A stretch of 33,327 nucleotides of DNA from the NCBI GenBank assembly GCA_030141605.1, contig JAQGDQ010000353.1:37501-70827 (forward strand). Direction: 5' to 3'. The position numbers and the translations under genes were made by a program. Positions 9,820-20,459 of this stretch are shown one piece after another. Positions within the stretch are counted from its first letter, which is position 1. Each line of letters begins with the position of its first letter. Origin of the DNA: Tubiluchus corallicola. Taxonomy: Eukaryota; Priapulida; Priapulimorpha; Priapulimorphida; Tubiluchidae. The notes under the pieces were generated by a model that worked only from the letters and a program-made list of their open reading frames with translations, was not told the DNA's origin and made no database searches.

Positions 9820-10376
9820 NNNNNNNNNNNNNNNNNNNNNNNNNNNNNNNNNNNNNNNNNNNNNNNNNNNNNNNNNNNNNNNNNNNNNNNNNNNNNNNNN
9901 NNNNNNNNNNNNNNNNNNNNNNNNNNNNNNNNNNNNNNNNNNNNNNNNNNNNNNNNNNNNNNNNNNNNNNNNNNNNNNNNNNNNNNNNNNNNNNNNNNNN
10001 NNNNNNNNNNNNNNNNNNNNNNNNNNNNNNNNNNNNNNNNNNNNNNNNNNNNNNNNNNNNNNNNNNNNNNNNNNNNNNNNNNNNNNNNNNNNNNNNNNNN
10101 NNNNNNNNNNNNNNNNNNNNNNNNNNNNNNNNNNNNNNNNNNNNNNNNNNNNNNNNNNNNNNNNNNNNNNNNNNNNNNNNNNNNNNNNNNNNNNNNNNNN
10201 NNNNNNNNNNNNNNNNNNNNNNNNNNNNNNNNNNNNNNNNNNNNNNNNNNNNNNNNNNNNNNNNNNNNNNNNNNNNNNNNNNNNNNNNNNNNNNNNNNNN
10301 NNNNNNNNNNNNNNNNNNNNNNNNNNNNNNNNNNNNNNNNNNNNNNNNNNNNNNNNNNNNNNNNNNNNNNNNNNNN
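9820..10376. other. Assembly gap of 557 N
   Basis: The bases are unknown. The gap abuts a long TTTC repeat, which probably caused the assembly break. Frames drawn across it have no meaning. Confidence 0.99.
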
Positions 10377-10387
10377 CTACCTTTCTT

Positions 10388-10602
<215 letters not shown>

Positions 10603-10971
10603 CTCTCCCTGTCGCTTGCTAATTCTCTGCTACTCTCTTTATCTTTGTGCTTCCCTCTTTTCACCTATGTCTCTTTCTCTCACTCTTTCATCTCTCGTTC
10701 CCCATTTCTGCCTTCTTCACTTTCACTCCTTTGTCTTTCTGTTGTCTTTGTTTGGTTTCAATGTAGCGTGTAGTTCTTTAGCTTTTCTGCTTTTGTTAAT
10801 TCTTGTCACTCTCTCTAGGTTCCAGATTAAACGTCGAGGTTTGTTTTTGTGAATGCAGTGACACGCTGAGAGCAGGTCTAGATGATCAAATGCTGAAAAA
10901 CTTCCCGACAGAAGAATTCATTAGAAAAAGATATTTAGTCGAATATTTTTCATTTTTTGCGATAATTTCAT
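10603..10971. other. CT-rich decay zone and short unassigned open frame
   Basis: After the degenerate CT tract, an open frame covers roughly 10830-10960 (+). It reads CECSDTLRAGLDDQML and continues to EEFIRKRYL, which looks less biased than its surroundings. It lacks a clear donor and runs into AT repeat. I cannot assign it. Confidence 0.25.
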
Positions 10972-11190
10972 CATATATATATATATATATATATATACAA
11001 TACATATATATATTATATTATATATATTATTATATTATATTATACATATATAGATATATACATATACAATATATATTTTTTTTTCATGAACTTATCGCAA
11101 AAAATGAAAAAAAAAATATTGTATATGTATACGTATATATCTATATATGTATAATATAATATAATAATATATATAATATAATATATATGT

Positions 11191-11226
<36 letters not shown>

Positions 11227-11411
11227 GTACAGTATATGTATATATCTATATATATATAATATATATATATATATGCAATACGTATAATATACATTATATA
11301 TATATATATATATATATATACATGATTACAGAAATAAAGATTATATATAAATATATATTAGTATATATTAGGTATATATAGTATATATTAATTTATATAT
11401 ATATATATATA
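10972..11411. repeat. AT-rich repeat block with long inverted arms
   Basis: Dominated by TA repeats. An arm at 10996-11075 is the approximate reverse complement of 11114-11197, giving about 80-bp inverted arms. The spacer between them (TTATCGCAAAAAATGAAAA near 11093-11111) is the reverse complement of 10946-10964, outside the left arm, so there are two interlocked inverted repeats. Confidence 0.8.
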
Positions 11412-11700
11412 TAATAATCTTTATTTGCCATTAAAATACATTGATAATCACTGAAAAAAGGCTTTACAGTGATGATCAATCAGCGTTAGTTAATAAACAT
11501 TTACACTGCTAAAGGCAAATGAGTCAGTGCGATATAAACTACTGTGTAGTAACCCGAAAAAATAGAAACGAAATTTAATGACGACTAAAAATAAAACGTA
11601 TTTACAATTGTTTAAAAAAATTCAAAAATTGATTTATTTAATTAATATGGCCGTGGATATAGAATTTTGAATTAGTGTGTGTGTTGTCGTACTGATGTGC
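11412..11700 (-). mobile_element. Probable LINE-like 3' tail
   Basis: On the minus strand the sequence ends AAATAAAGATTATTATATA, with AATAAAG at 11425-11419. Just upstream is a perfect 7-bp hairpin (ATCACTG 11447-11453 with CAGTGAT 11467-11473). This is the same arrangement as the other retroelement tails in the window. The 5' limit is uncertain and no coding sequence is seen. Confidence 0.45.
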
Positions 11701-12078
11701 TGGTATTTCATATCTGGTTAATATTAATGATTTTAGCTTTTTTTAAATGCTAATTGGACCCTGATTTGTTCAACCGGTATTGTTACGAATTCCAAAGTAG
11801 AATTGCTTGCTTGATTATAGGCTTAGTTCCCTAGTGGATCTTGCTGGTCCATTCTTGAAGCTTTTGCGAGGAATTGCTATTTGGGGACTTTTGCAAAAAA
11901 GGGTTTTTGTCCAGAAATGCTTTTCGATGCTTATTCCAAATAGATGTTTTCAATTTCAAATTTTTGCCCTGATTTTAATGAAATAATAATATAGCTGCTG
12001 ATGAACAGCACAAAAGACGATATGATTTGAGTTTATTTTAAACAATAACAGATAGTGAAATGACTCCATACAAAAATT
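11701..12078. other. No gene recognised
   Basis: AT-rich DNA leading into the 31-bp minisatellite; possibly part of the adjacent elements. Confidence 0.45.
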
Positions 12079-13057
12079 GCGATACGATTTCGATAAGTGA
12101 TAAGGTTTTGCGATACGATTTCGATAAACGATAAGGTTTTGCGATACGATTTCGATAAACGATAAGGATTTGCGATACGATTTCGATAAACGATAAGGAT
12201 TTGCGATACGATTTCGATAAACGATAAGGATTTGCGATACGATTTCGATAAACGATAAGGTTTTGCGATACGATTTCGATAAACGATAAGGTTTTGCGAT
12301 ACGATTTCGATAAACGATAAGGTTTTGCGGTACGATTTCGATAAAGGATAAGGCTTTGCGATACGATTTCGATAAACGATAAGGTTTTGCGATACGATTT
12401 CGATAAACGATAAGGTTTTGCGGTACGATTTCGATAAACGATAAGGTTTTGCGATACGATTTCGATAAACGATTAGAACTTGCGACACGATTTTGATAAA
12501 TGATAAGAACTTGCGATACGATTTTTATAAACGATAAGAACTTGCGATACGATTTTGATAAATGATAAGAACTTGCGATACGATTTCGATAAACGATAAG
12601 GATTTGCGATACGATTTCGATAAACGATAAGGTTTTGCGATACGATTTCGATAAACGATAAGGTTTTGCGATACGATTTCGATAAACGATAGGAATTTGT
12701 GATACGATTTCGATAAACGATAAGGATTTGCGATACGATTTCGATAAAGGATAAGGTTTTGCGATACGATTTCGATAAACGATAGGAATTTGTGATACGA
12801 TTTCGATAAACGATAAGTTTTTGCGATACGATTTCGATAAACGATGAGGTTTTGCGATACGATTTCGATAAACGATAAGGATTTGCGATACGATTTCGAT
12901 AAACGATAAGGTTTTGCGATACGATTTCGATAAACGATAAGGATTTGCGATACGATTTCGATAAACGATAAGGTTTTGCGATACGATTTCGATAAACGAT
13001 AAGGTTTTGCGATACGATTTCGATAAACGATAAGGACTTTCGATACAATTTCGATTT
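12079..13057. repeat. 31-bp minisatellite, about 31 units
   Basis: Units contain GCGATACGATTTCGATAAAC followed by GATAAGGTTTT. Variants (GGATTT, GAACTT, AGGAATTTGTG) are clustered, and one block near 12473-12570 is more diverged, so the array has local subfamilies. The 31-bp period makes all three minus-strand frames read the same rotating peptide, so these are not genes. The monomer resembles the ATCGAT-rich hAT-like terminus at 13640-13816. Confidence 0.96.
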
Positions 13058-13090
13058 CGATCAGCGTTTTACAAAATTGTTTTACAAGCT

Positions 13091-13531
13091 TTGAACACAC
13101 TGTACTACAGTGTACACAGTGTACTACAGTGTACACAGTGTACTACAGTGTACACAGTGTACTACAGTGTACACAGTGTACTACAGTGTACACAGTGTAC
13201 TACAGTGTACACAGTGTACTACAGTGTACACAGTGTACTACAGTGTACACAGTGTACACAGTGTACTACAGTGTACTACAGTGTACACAGTGTACTACAG
13301 TGTACACAGTGTACTACAGTGTACACAGTGTACTACAGTGTACACACTGTACTACAGTGTACACAGTGTACTACAGTGTACACAGTGTACTACAGTGTAC
13401 ACAGTGTACTACAGTGTACACAGTGTACTACAGTGTACACACTGTACTACAGTGTACACAGTGTACTACAGTGTACACAGTGTACTACAGTGTACTACAA
13501 TGTACACTGTACTACACACTGTACACAGTGC
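13091..13531. repeat. 19-bp minisatellite, about 23 units
   Basis: Units read TGTACTACAGTGTACACAG, with small variants and one compressed stretch near 13250-13285. GTAC and GTGTAC palindromes make the array strongly self-complementary. The Cys/Thr/Tyr/Val peptides in all three frames are artefacts of the 19-bp period. Confidence 0.96.
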
Positions 13532-13639
13532 AAACTGCGAAGCATCATTTTATGTAATTAATGCTACCAAGTTTTAAAGTTAGTAACACGATAATAAAAA
13601 CTGTTGTTCTCAATTTGTTTATTGTTGCTAGGGCATACA

Positions 13640-13816
13640 AATTGATGAAATGACACATCGATTTCGATATCGATACTCAGACTGTCCCGATTTTCTGTGG
13701 TGATAATCATTTATTTTATCGATTCGATAATTGACCAAAAAAATCGATTTTGTTTTGTATCGATTGAAAAATCGATTTTTCGTCGTTAAAACGATAATCG
13801 ATTCCCACCACTAATA
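13640..13816 (-). mobile_element. hAT-like terminal region (tentative)
   Basis: On the minus strand the sequence begins near TTAGTGGTGGGAATCGATT and continues with ATCGAT-rich subterminal DNA. Many hAT elements begin with CAGTGGTGGGAA-type repeats followed by such sequence. The first bases do not match the CAG consensus exactly and no partner terminus is confirmed, so this is a family resemblance only. Confidence 0.38.
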
Positions 13817-15510
13817 ACAGATACCTTCTGAGGCCACACTAATCGATCTTTGCCTGATTCTCCTGCACGTTGCATTAATGGTTCCGGGTTTTGCATGTAC
13901 CGTCGGATGTTGCCGCTTAATATCCGGATCAATTCTGACAAACACTTGCCCTCATTCGCCCTTCTATTAGGCTGTCATAACAACCCATTTCGACAAAACT
14001 GCTCCGGAAAATGCACCGTTACTAACCTATTATCCTACTCGTTAACAGAACTTGACATATGTTACATCATCAAATACGTATCGTCGGTAAGCAAATCACG
14101 CAGCCAACTCTCTTCTCTCTAAAAAGAGGGGATATGGTACTCTCTGCCTCCTGGTTTCGAAGTGACAGTGGCAAGATGGAGTTACGTTTCGTAATCTGGA
14201 AGATGGTTGCTGTCGAGAATCTGAAATGTACGTAATCTCAGAATGTAAAACTGGACTTTATACAAACGCCTATAACGTCTCCAGTGGGTTTCGAAATTTA
14301 ATTAGGGAAGACGGAATTTGCATGACAATGATTAGCGAACGCAAGGTGACTGCAGTATGAAATCTTTCCAATGTTAGAGTCGCATGGTCATTTCTGAAAT
14401 TGTGAGATCAGTAAACTCGGGGTTTCTACCACTCGAAGAGACATCACCTTGCAATGTTTCACCTTCTTTATCACTAGGTGTCACCATGCTATCATTGTTT
14501 ACATGTTGATGGCGCCATCTAGCGCTAACGTTAGCCATTACTCGTTAGCTCTAACGTTAGCTAGAATACCAGGGCTAGAGTTAGAGGCATTGCAAGTTTA
14601 ACGTAGAAATTAAATTACTCGACATTTAAAAACTGAATTAAAATGAACGACCAGAATGTATGACAAACAATCTAAGTTTTCTAAGAAGACATCAGTCTAG
14701 TTTTTCATTTCTCTCTATTTTGATAGCTGGTAATAGTAACTTTGACTGCTTTTTTAGATATCAGTGTGATATATGTCGACATATAAGTTCAATGTCGTAC
14801 AAAAATATACAAAAGAAATACAAAACTATTATTATTCACAAGCAAAATGAAGATGAAGTATAGAGTGTGAAGCAAAAATATTAAAAAATCGAGTCTTTTG
14901 CTTAATATTCTTATGATATGAAGGTGTTGGCGTCTGCTAACTTATTCAGCTGTTTAATTTGCCGTGAATTAGGTCTACATATTTATCTTTTCTTATTTGA
15001 CCAATAAAAATCGTTATTTGCGCCCTAACTAAAAAACATGATAATCAAGTAGTAATATACAAACTAAAATGATAAAAGTATCAAAAAATGTGACAATTAC
15101 ATTACGATATCATGCAATATAAAATCAAAATTTAATAGAAACAAAGTAGAAACTTTCATTTGTCTTTCAAATGTTGAACTTTTTTCAACGTTTTTTATGT
15201 CATATGGAATATTGTTCAACGGCGCTGTTATATTTAATGAAATGTTTCAATTACTGATGATTTGGTAACATGAAACTTGAAGTGCTTCTGTACTTTTGTT
15301 TCTTTTATGCACATCAATGGCAAATTTTTCTTTTTTCTAGCTATTGTATGAAACAAAATATTACAAATTCTTGATTATTCTGTATTCACTGTTTATATTT
15401 TTGCTCTGCAGCAAAAGTTTAAAATGATTAACACTCAATAAAAATGCATAAAACTGAGTGATAGGTAAATAAGGAAGACACTGAGAGTTTTGGCTTCACA
15501 CGGCCATAAG
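13817..15510. other. No gene recognised
   Basis: A 90-codon frame at 13850-14122 (+) shows no recognisable domain. A perfect 12-bp palindrome GCTAACGTTAGC lies at 14524-14535 and is echoed by CTAACGTTAGCT around 14551-14562. The rest is AT-rich and featureless. Confidence 0.5.
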
Positions 15511-15512
15511 TA

Positions 15513-16732
15513 CAGGGTGTCCCATAAAACACTATACACTTTACATTTTCAATATTTTTTTACAAACAAAGCAAAATGTTTGAAAATTGGTACAAATGAA
15601 CCAAGACTTTGGACAATTCAGTTAGTCAAATTAGACGAAAATCTGAACTTTGCTGTTTTTGCCTCTTCCTAAAGCACAGTTTTGCTATTTTTGTCTCTTC
15701 TTAAAGGACAGTCTTACTATTTTTGCGTATTCCTAAAGGACAGCCTTGCTATTTTTGCCTCTTAAAGGACAGTCTTGCTGTTTTTGCCTCTTAAAGGACA
15801 GTCTTGCTATTTTTGCCTCTTAAAGGACAGTCTTGCTATTTTTGCCTCTTCTTAAAGGACAATCTTGCTATTTTTGCCTCTTCCTAAAGGACAGTTTTGC
15901 TATTTTTGTCTCTTCCTAAAGGACAGTCTTGCTGTTTTTGCCTCTTTAAAGGACAGCCTTGCTATTTTTGCCTCTTAAAGGACAGCCTTGCTGTTTTTGC
16001 CTCCTAAAGGACAGTCTTGCTATTTTTGTCTCTCCTTAAAGAACAGTCTTGCTATTTTTGCCTCTTCCTAAAGGACAGTTGTGCTATTTTTGTCTCTTCT
16101 TAAAAGACAGTCTTACTATTTTTGTCTCTCCTTAAAGGACAGTCTTGCTATTTTTGCCTCTTCCTAAAGGACAGTTTTGCTATTTTTGTCTCTTCTTAAA
16201 AGACAGTCTTACTATTTTTGTCTCTCCTTAAAGAACAGTCTTGCTATTTTTGCCTCTTCCTAAAGGACAGTCTTGCTGTTTTTGCCTCTACTTAGAGGAC
16301 AGTCTTGCTGTGTTTGCCTCTATTTAGAGGACAGTCTTCTTACTATTTTTGTCTCTTCTTAAAGGGCCTCAAGAGCTTCTTCAACAGCCAGTCCACTGCT
16401 AGTTCTACGTCTTGCATTGAGGAAGTCTCTTTCAGACCATGACTGGTGAAGAAATGGCTGCATCTTGTTGAAAAACTACATTGTTAACTGTGAAATAAGA
16501 ACATGGTAATTTCAGCTGAATTTCAATTGGTAATTGAAGGACCTCATGCTAGACTAATTTTGCATCTTATTTTGAAGGTTACTCTCGTCGCCATGGCAAC
16601 GAGGTTCCAAGCAAAAATTCTTGAAAAGAATAGTCGAGTTTTTTAATTTTATACGAGAGGTTGCAGAGATTAGAGAAAAATTTAAAAAGTAAGTCAGAAA
16701 ACGAAGTGTATAGCTACTTTTGAGACACCCTG
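15513..16732. mobile_element. Tc1/mariner-like non-autonomous element, about 1.2 kb
   Basis: The left end after TA is CAGGGTGTCCCATAAAACA, then CTATACACTT. The right end read inward is CAGGGTGTCTCAAAAGTAG, then CTATACACTT. TA dinucleotides flank both ends (15511-15512, 16733-16734), the target duplication of Tc1/mariner elements. There is no full transposase, and more than half of the interior is a minisatellite. A minus-strand frame at 16554-16760 crosses the right end but I recognise no domain in it. Confidence 0.85.
15670..16365. repeat. About 30-bp minisatellite inside the mariner-like element
   Basis: More than 20 units contain AAAGGACAGTCTTGCTATTT followed by TTGCCTCT, with length variants of roughly 26-33 bp caused by presence or absence of TTCC/TTCT. 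The array is bounded on both sides by the element's unique sequence, so it expanded within the transposon. Confidence 0.92.
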
Positions 16733-16740
16733 TATATGAG

Positions 16741-17228
16741 TTTTCCATTCTGCGGCACACATCATCAAATTTACAAATTGGTCAGAAGTTCAGGAGGACC
16801 TCTGGCATGCTTTCTCATTGCAGAAATGTCTTCCCCAGGGTAGCCGTCACCGTATGTAACCTACTCTTACAGAGAAGCTAATGGACGTTCTCTTTGTCAT
16901 CAAAGGGTTAACAAAGCTGACAAAATGGCTAATTTATGCAAACATAATCGCTAGTTACCGGAGACTGCGAAGGAAACTCTAATTAGCGATGAGCATAAAT
17001 TAAAATTAGTTTCTGTCTGTTGTGGGGAAGTGATCTCTATGGACCATATCATCTCATCTTCAGTAAAATTTGAACCAGGTAAAGCACGTTAAATTTCTGG
17101 CTGCAACAAATTGTCTGACGTAAAGTATCTCAGATAATTTTTTCCGCGTACAACGAGTTTCTGTATGAAGCAGACTGTATCTTCATTAACCTCAGTAAAC
17201 AACAGTGGCGGCGTGTAGTTAAAGTTAG
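16741..17228. other. No gene recognised
   Basis: Unique-looking AT-rich DNA without a coding frame that I can support. Confidence 0.45.
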
Positions 17229-17639
17229 TTGTGGTGCTGCTTCAGAAAATTTTTTGCCATTGTCTTAGTACTTAGTACCACGTTACCATTGGTTAGAAAC
17301 GATATAAGAGTAAATCTCGAACGCAGCTTAGAAAATAATGACATTCGAAACATTTACAGAAAGAGAGACACTAATGTAATTAAAATGTATATAGATATTG
17401 TAAAAGAACTAACCAAAAATGATCTTATAATAAATTGATTATACATTGATTATAAATATTGGATATATATTTAGAATAAGTAAATCGTAATGCAAAATTG
17501 TCAGCTTGTTTAGTAAGAAATTTATTTAATGTACATAGTGTATAGACTTATTTAACATTTTTGTACTTTTGTGCCCTGCAAATAGAGGGCTTCTTGTATA
17601 ATTTTCAATAAAGATTTTTAATAATTAATTATAATTAAT
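17229..17639 (+). mobile_element. Probable 5'-truncated LINE 3' end
   Basis: A frame ending at 17438 has a charged stretch (NLERSLENNDIRNIYRKRD, then MYIDIVKELTK) that is compatible with the extreme C-terminus of a LINE reverse transcriptase, though no diagnostic motif remains. A roughly 200-bp 3' UTR follows, with a hairpin (GCCCT 17573-17577, AGGGC 17586-17590, loop GCAAATAG), AATAAAG at 17607-17613 and an ATT-rich tail. The hairpin and tail closely resemble those of the better supported minus-strand LINE at 29528-30104. The upstream limit is uncertain. Confidence 0.55.
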
Positions 17640-17893
17640 ACTGTGTAAAACGTAACAAACATATGTAATTTTAATGTTGTAGTTATATTTGAAGATCGGG
17701 TGTTGAACGACTTCTTTTCTTAACTGCAACTTTCTCATGAAGAGACAATTGTGAAAAATTAAGCTGTTGTAGTTCACTTTCAGTCACAGAACTTATTTTT
17801 TGGGGATGCAAGGGGCCCATTATTAAATAATTCATATTTTAAGGACACACGCTAACTTTACACTTTATCACATCCAACAACATGACGATACAT

Positions 17894-18190
17894 GGTAAGC
17901 ACGTGGCAATTGTTACTGTGATTGAGACAGTACGTTTCTACCTAGCAGCAGACGATAGCGTACGGCGTGTTATTTCAGACATGTGCGCATGGCCACATGC
18001 GCACAACAACCAAACACTACGTTGCTTGGGCTGTGAAGCAAATTGTACTTCCCTCACGTGCTCCGGTTCTGCACAAGTATAAAAAAGAACTAAAGAAAAA
18101 GACTTATTATATTGAATTTTATCGATAATAATGAGTGGAAACAGGGGGTGCTGCAGTACCACAGTACCTACACAGGAGCCACCACTGGTA
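17894..18190 (+). repeat. Interspersed repeat R, copy 2 (uninterrupted)
   Basis: Homologous to 3567-3851 plus 4087-4110. It lacks the 235-bp hAT-like insertion and so preserves the empty site near 18166-18176 (ACCTACACAGGAGCC). A further short homology to the left end of copy 1 lies at 17640-17662, separated here by about 230 bp. Overlapping frames on the two strands are not conserved as protein between the copies. Confidence 0.8.
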
Positions 18191-18815
18191 AACAATTTCT
18201 AGGTGACACGTGAGCAAAACGATTGCCTTTTATTTTTCTAATCAAGTTTTGTTTAAGACGATTTTTGTTGGAGCTTGCAGAAGACATCAGGATCATTTTA
18301 TCAGAGAGAGAAAGCTAAGCACGTTTAAAGCAAACTAAACTCAGTCTTAAACTGGTCAAAACAATTTGTTCTTTAAAATATTGAAGGAAATGGTGGGAGT
18401 AGTTTGCTAGAGATATCAGATATTTATATTTAATATATCAGATATCAATATTTAAGACTGACGCATTTCATATCAGATAGAAGCTACTGTAAGCGCTTAG
18501 TACGAAACATAAAGTCATGTATGCATTGAAATATTTTACAATTAGCAGTTTTACAGTTAAAAATTGGTTTGTCTGACTTTTGCTGAGAGTATTTTGCTAG
18601 AGATATCGATCAGTTTCTTACAGGCTGCAATGCTCAGTTTCTCATTTCAACTTTAACTCAGCAGTAACTCAAAAGAAAAGCAATAAAACTGCTGAAGTGG
18701 CACAAGAAGCCAAAATAAACCGACCGAAGTTCGTAAAAACTGCAGTGACTTTTCCTTGGATCGTAAAGAATTGAGCTATTGTGAGGAATTCGTCCAAGTT
18801 TTTCTCAATTTTAGC
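18191..18815. other. No gene; contains a repeat family 3 fragment
   Basis: The stretch 18326-18390 (TTTAAAGCAAACTAAA, then CTTAAACTGGTCAAAACAAT and CTTTAAAATATTGAAGG) resembles 28477-28545. The rest is AT-rich with no coding signature. Confidence 0.55.
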
Positions 18816-19275
18816 TTAAAGGACAAGAAAAGGCCTAGTTAAAGCAAGTCGCAGAAAATTTTCGCTAAAGAATTGTAATGGTTAGAGGCAATCTTAAGCG
18901 TTTATCATACTCACGTTAAAAGAATTTCCGTTTGTTTTCATTTTAAATACTCCCGCGAGACTGTCACGGCGGCGCCATGTTAGATGACGTCACAGAACCA
19001 CAACACAAATCTTTATAGTACACGTGCTCAGAACTCACGCGACTGTGTTCGAGTGATGTCATACCACGTGATCAGTCGCAAGCTGGTTTTTCAATTGGCA
19101 GACTAAATGAAACATGTCTGCTGCAACGTTTGCTGCAGCGGGTGAAATATTTTACAAAATTGGAGTAAATGCGAAAACGTGAGTACTTTATTCGCTTAAG
19201 ATTATACTTAGGTGTATAATTTTTTATTGCGAATTTTCTAAGACTTACTTTGATTGGCCATTTTCTTGTCCTTTA
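18816..19275 (+). mobile_element. TTAA-flanked inverted-repeat element, family 2, copy 1
   Basis: The left end is TTAAAGGACAAGAAAAGGCC and the right end, read inward, is ATAAAGGACAAGAAAATGGC. The copy at 24108-24567 has TTAA at both ends, so the target is likely TTAA; here the right TTAA has become TTAT. There is no transposase. The interior contains GATGACGTCACA (CRE), CACGTG motifs, and an ATG-started 65-nt frame ending at a consensus donor, described separately. TTAA preference recalls piggyBac-type elements, but the termini lack the usual CCC start, so the superfamily is left open. Confidence 0.85.
19114..19178 (+). other. Exon-like segment inside element family 2
   Basis: ATG at 19114 opens a frame reading MSAATFAAAGEIFYKIG and onward to AKT, meeting a consensus splice donor at 19179 (AAAAC then GTGAGT). 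CRE and E-box motifs lie upstream. This could be the first exon of a lost autonomous element, a captured gene fragment, or chance. The sister copy near 24390-24470 keeps the donor but lacks the ATG, so current function is unlikely. Confidence 0.25.
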
Positions 19276-19905
19276 TGTGCGTCGTGCGGCGTTTCGCAGT
19301 GGTTGTTATGTTTCACATCCGGTTTTACCTCCGGTCGATTGTAATCTTATTTCTAATCAGTCGCGTTAACTAAAATCGAGCTCATAAAATGGTCCTAAAC
19401 TCCTAAAGGTTGGTTAGATACATCAACGATCGATTTAAAACTTGGGAAATCTGTGTTACGCTTTTTTGCTCTTATCTCGTATCCTTAAAGTGAGTAGGGA
19501 ATTTTAAGTTATGTCCCTAAAAACTTTCCAAGCAAAGTTATAAATGCATAAGCATTTCGCTTACCCATTTGAAAGACTTGTATAACGAGAAACGAAAATG
19601 CTGAACAATTTAAAATGTTCCCGCTGATTGGTGAAAAGTTCTTAACTCACCTTCCCAGTGTGCACTACTGACTCACTAAAAACCTATTTTTAATCTTATT
19701 GACAAGATACAGTAATTTTGCAATTTACTTGGTTAGTAACGTGTGTGCTATTCGTGTACTAACGTGTTCTGACTATTTTTCCAAACTTTACGCAATGTTA
19801 TCTAAACTTGTTTCAAATATATCCATACTTTTTATCGGACTTGAAAATGTGGTAATATATGAAAAATTATCCAGTCTTTCTATAAAGGTCTTACTCTAGT
19901 TTTCT
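19276..19905. other. No gene recognised
   Basis: AT-rich spacer between two inverted-repeat elements. A 66-codon frame at 19699-19899 (+) has no recognisable feature. Confidence 0.5.
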
Positions 19906-20459
19906 TTAAAGGAAGACCGGTCGATTGTATATACTCAATCTCATTTGATTTTACTGTCCCAAATATACATTTTTGCCTATAAAAGTTAGCAATTGTTTCT
20001 TATATTTGAATAATTAGCTTAGAAAGTTAATTAACGACAGCTGAACACAGCTATTGCTTACGTCAGAAACTAACCGCAGTTTGTGCAATGGCAGGCATCT
20101 TCCATTGTGCGTCAAGCACGTCTGCGTAAGTGTTACAGTACTGTTTAAACGCATGATCTCACGAAGAATGGGCTTGACATCATATGACGTCAGAAACTAA
20201 CACAGCAGTTCATGATCATGCTTATCACGGTACCGCCTTCTATTTGTCGGGCACGCGAACGTGACAAAAAGGCGCCGCTGCCAATCTTAGTAGATTCACT
20301 GAGCCGCGCGTAGCTTTGAAAGTTTAACGAAATTTGAGTATCCGAGATAATTATTATTTAATCTAAGCTTTGATATAAAGAAAGCTATTGTAGTTTTCAA
20401 TATTTTAGAGCATTCTTTATTCTGAACTCATGTTACACATTCATCCGGTTTTCCTTTAA
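19906..20459 (+). mobile_element. TTAA-flanked inverted-repeat element, family 1, copy 1
   Basis: It begins TTAAAGGAAGACCGGTCGA and ends TCATCCGGTTTTCCTTTAA, inverted repeats of about 19 bp ending in TTAA. It is 554 bp long and similar end to end to 27692-28259. It carries two ACGTCAGAAACTAAC motifs (near 20060 and 20186), the second within a full TGACGTCA (20185-20192). There is no transposase frame, so it is non-autonomous. Confidence 0.9.

Noticed and set aside
12033-13136. Minus-strand frames of 151-203 codons with repeats rich in Arg, Ser and Tyr
   Set aside because: They arise from a 31-bp minisatellite read in all three frames. Equal openness in three frames is an artefact, not selection.
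13091-13577. Cys/Thr/Tyr/Val-rich frames of about 150 codons
   Set aside because: Product of a 19-bp tandem repeat lacking stops in all frames.
13850-14122. A 90-codon plus-strand frame
   Set aside because: No recognisable domain, no start or splice context, and lying beside transposon-derived sequence; length is within chance expectation.
17229-17438. Independent small secreted protein (hydrophobic N-terminus, 69 codons)
   Set aside because: The following hairpin, AATAAAG and AT tail match a LINE 3' end better, and the start codon is probably fortuitous.
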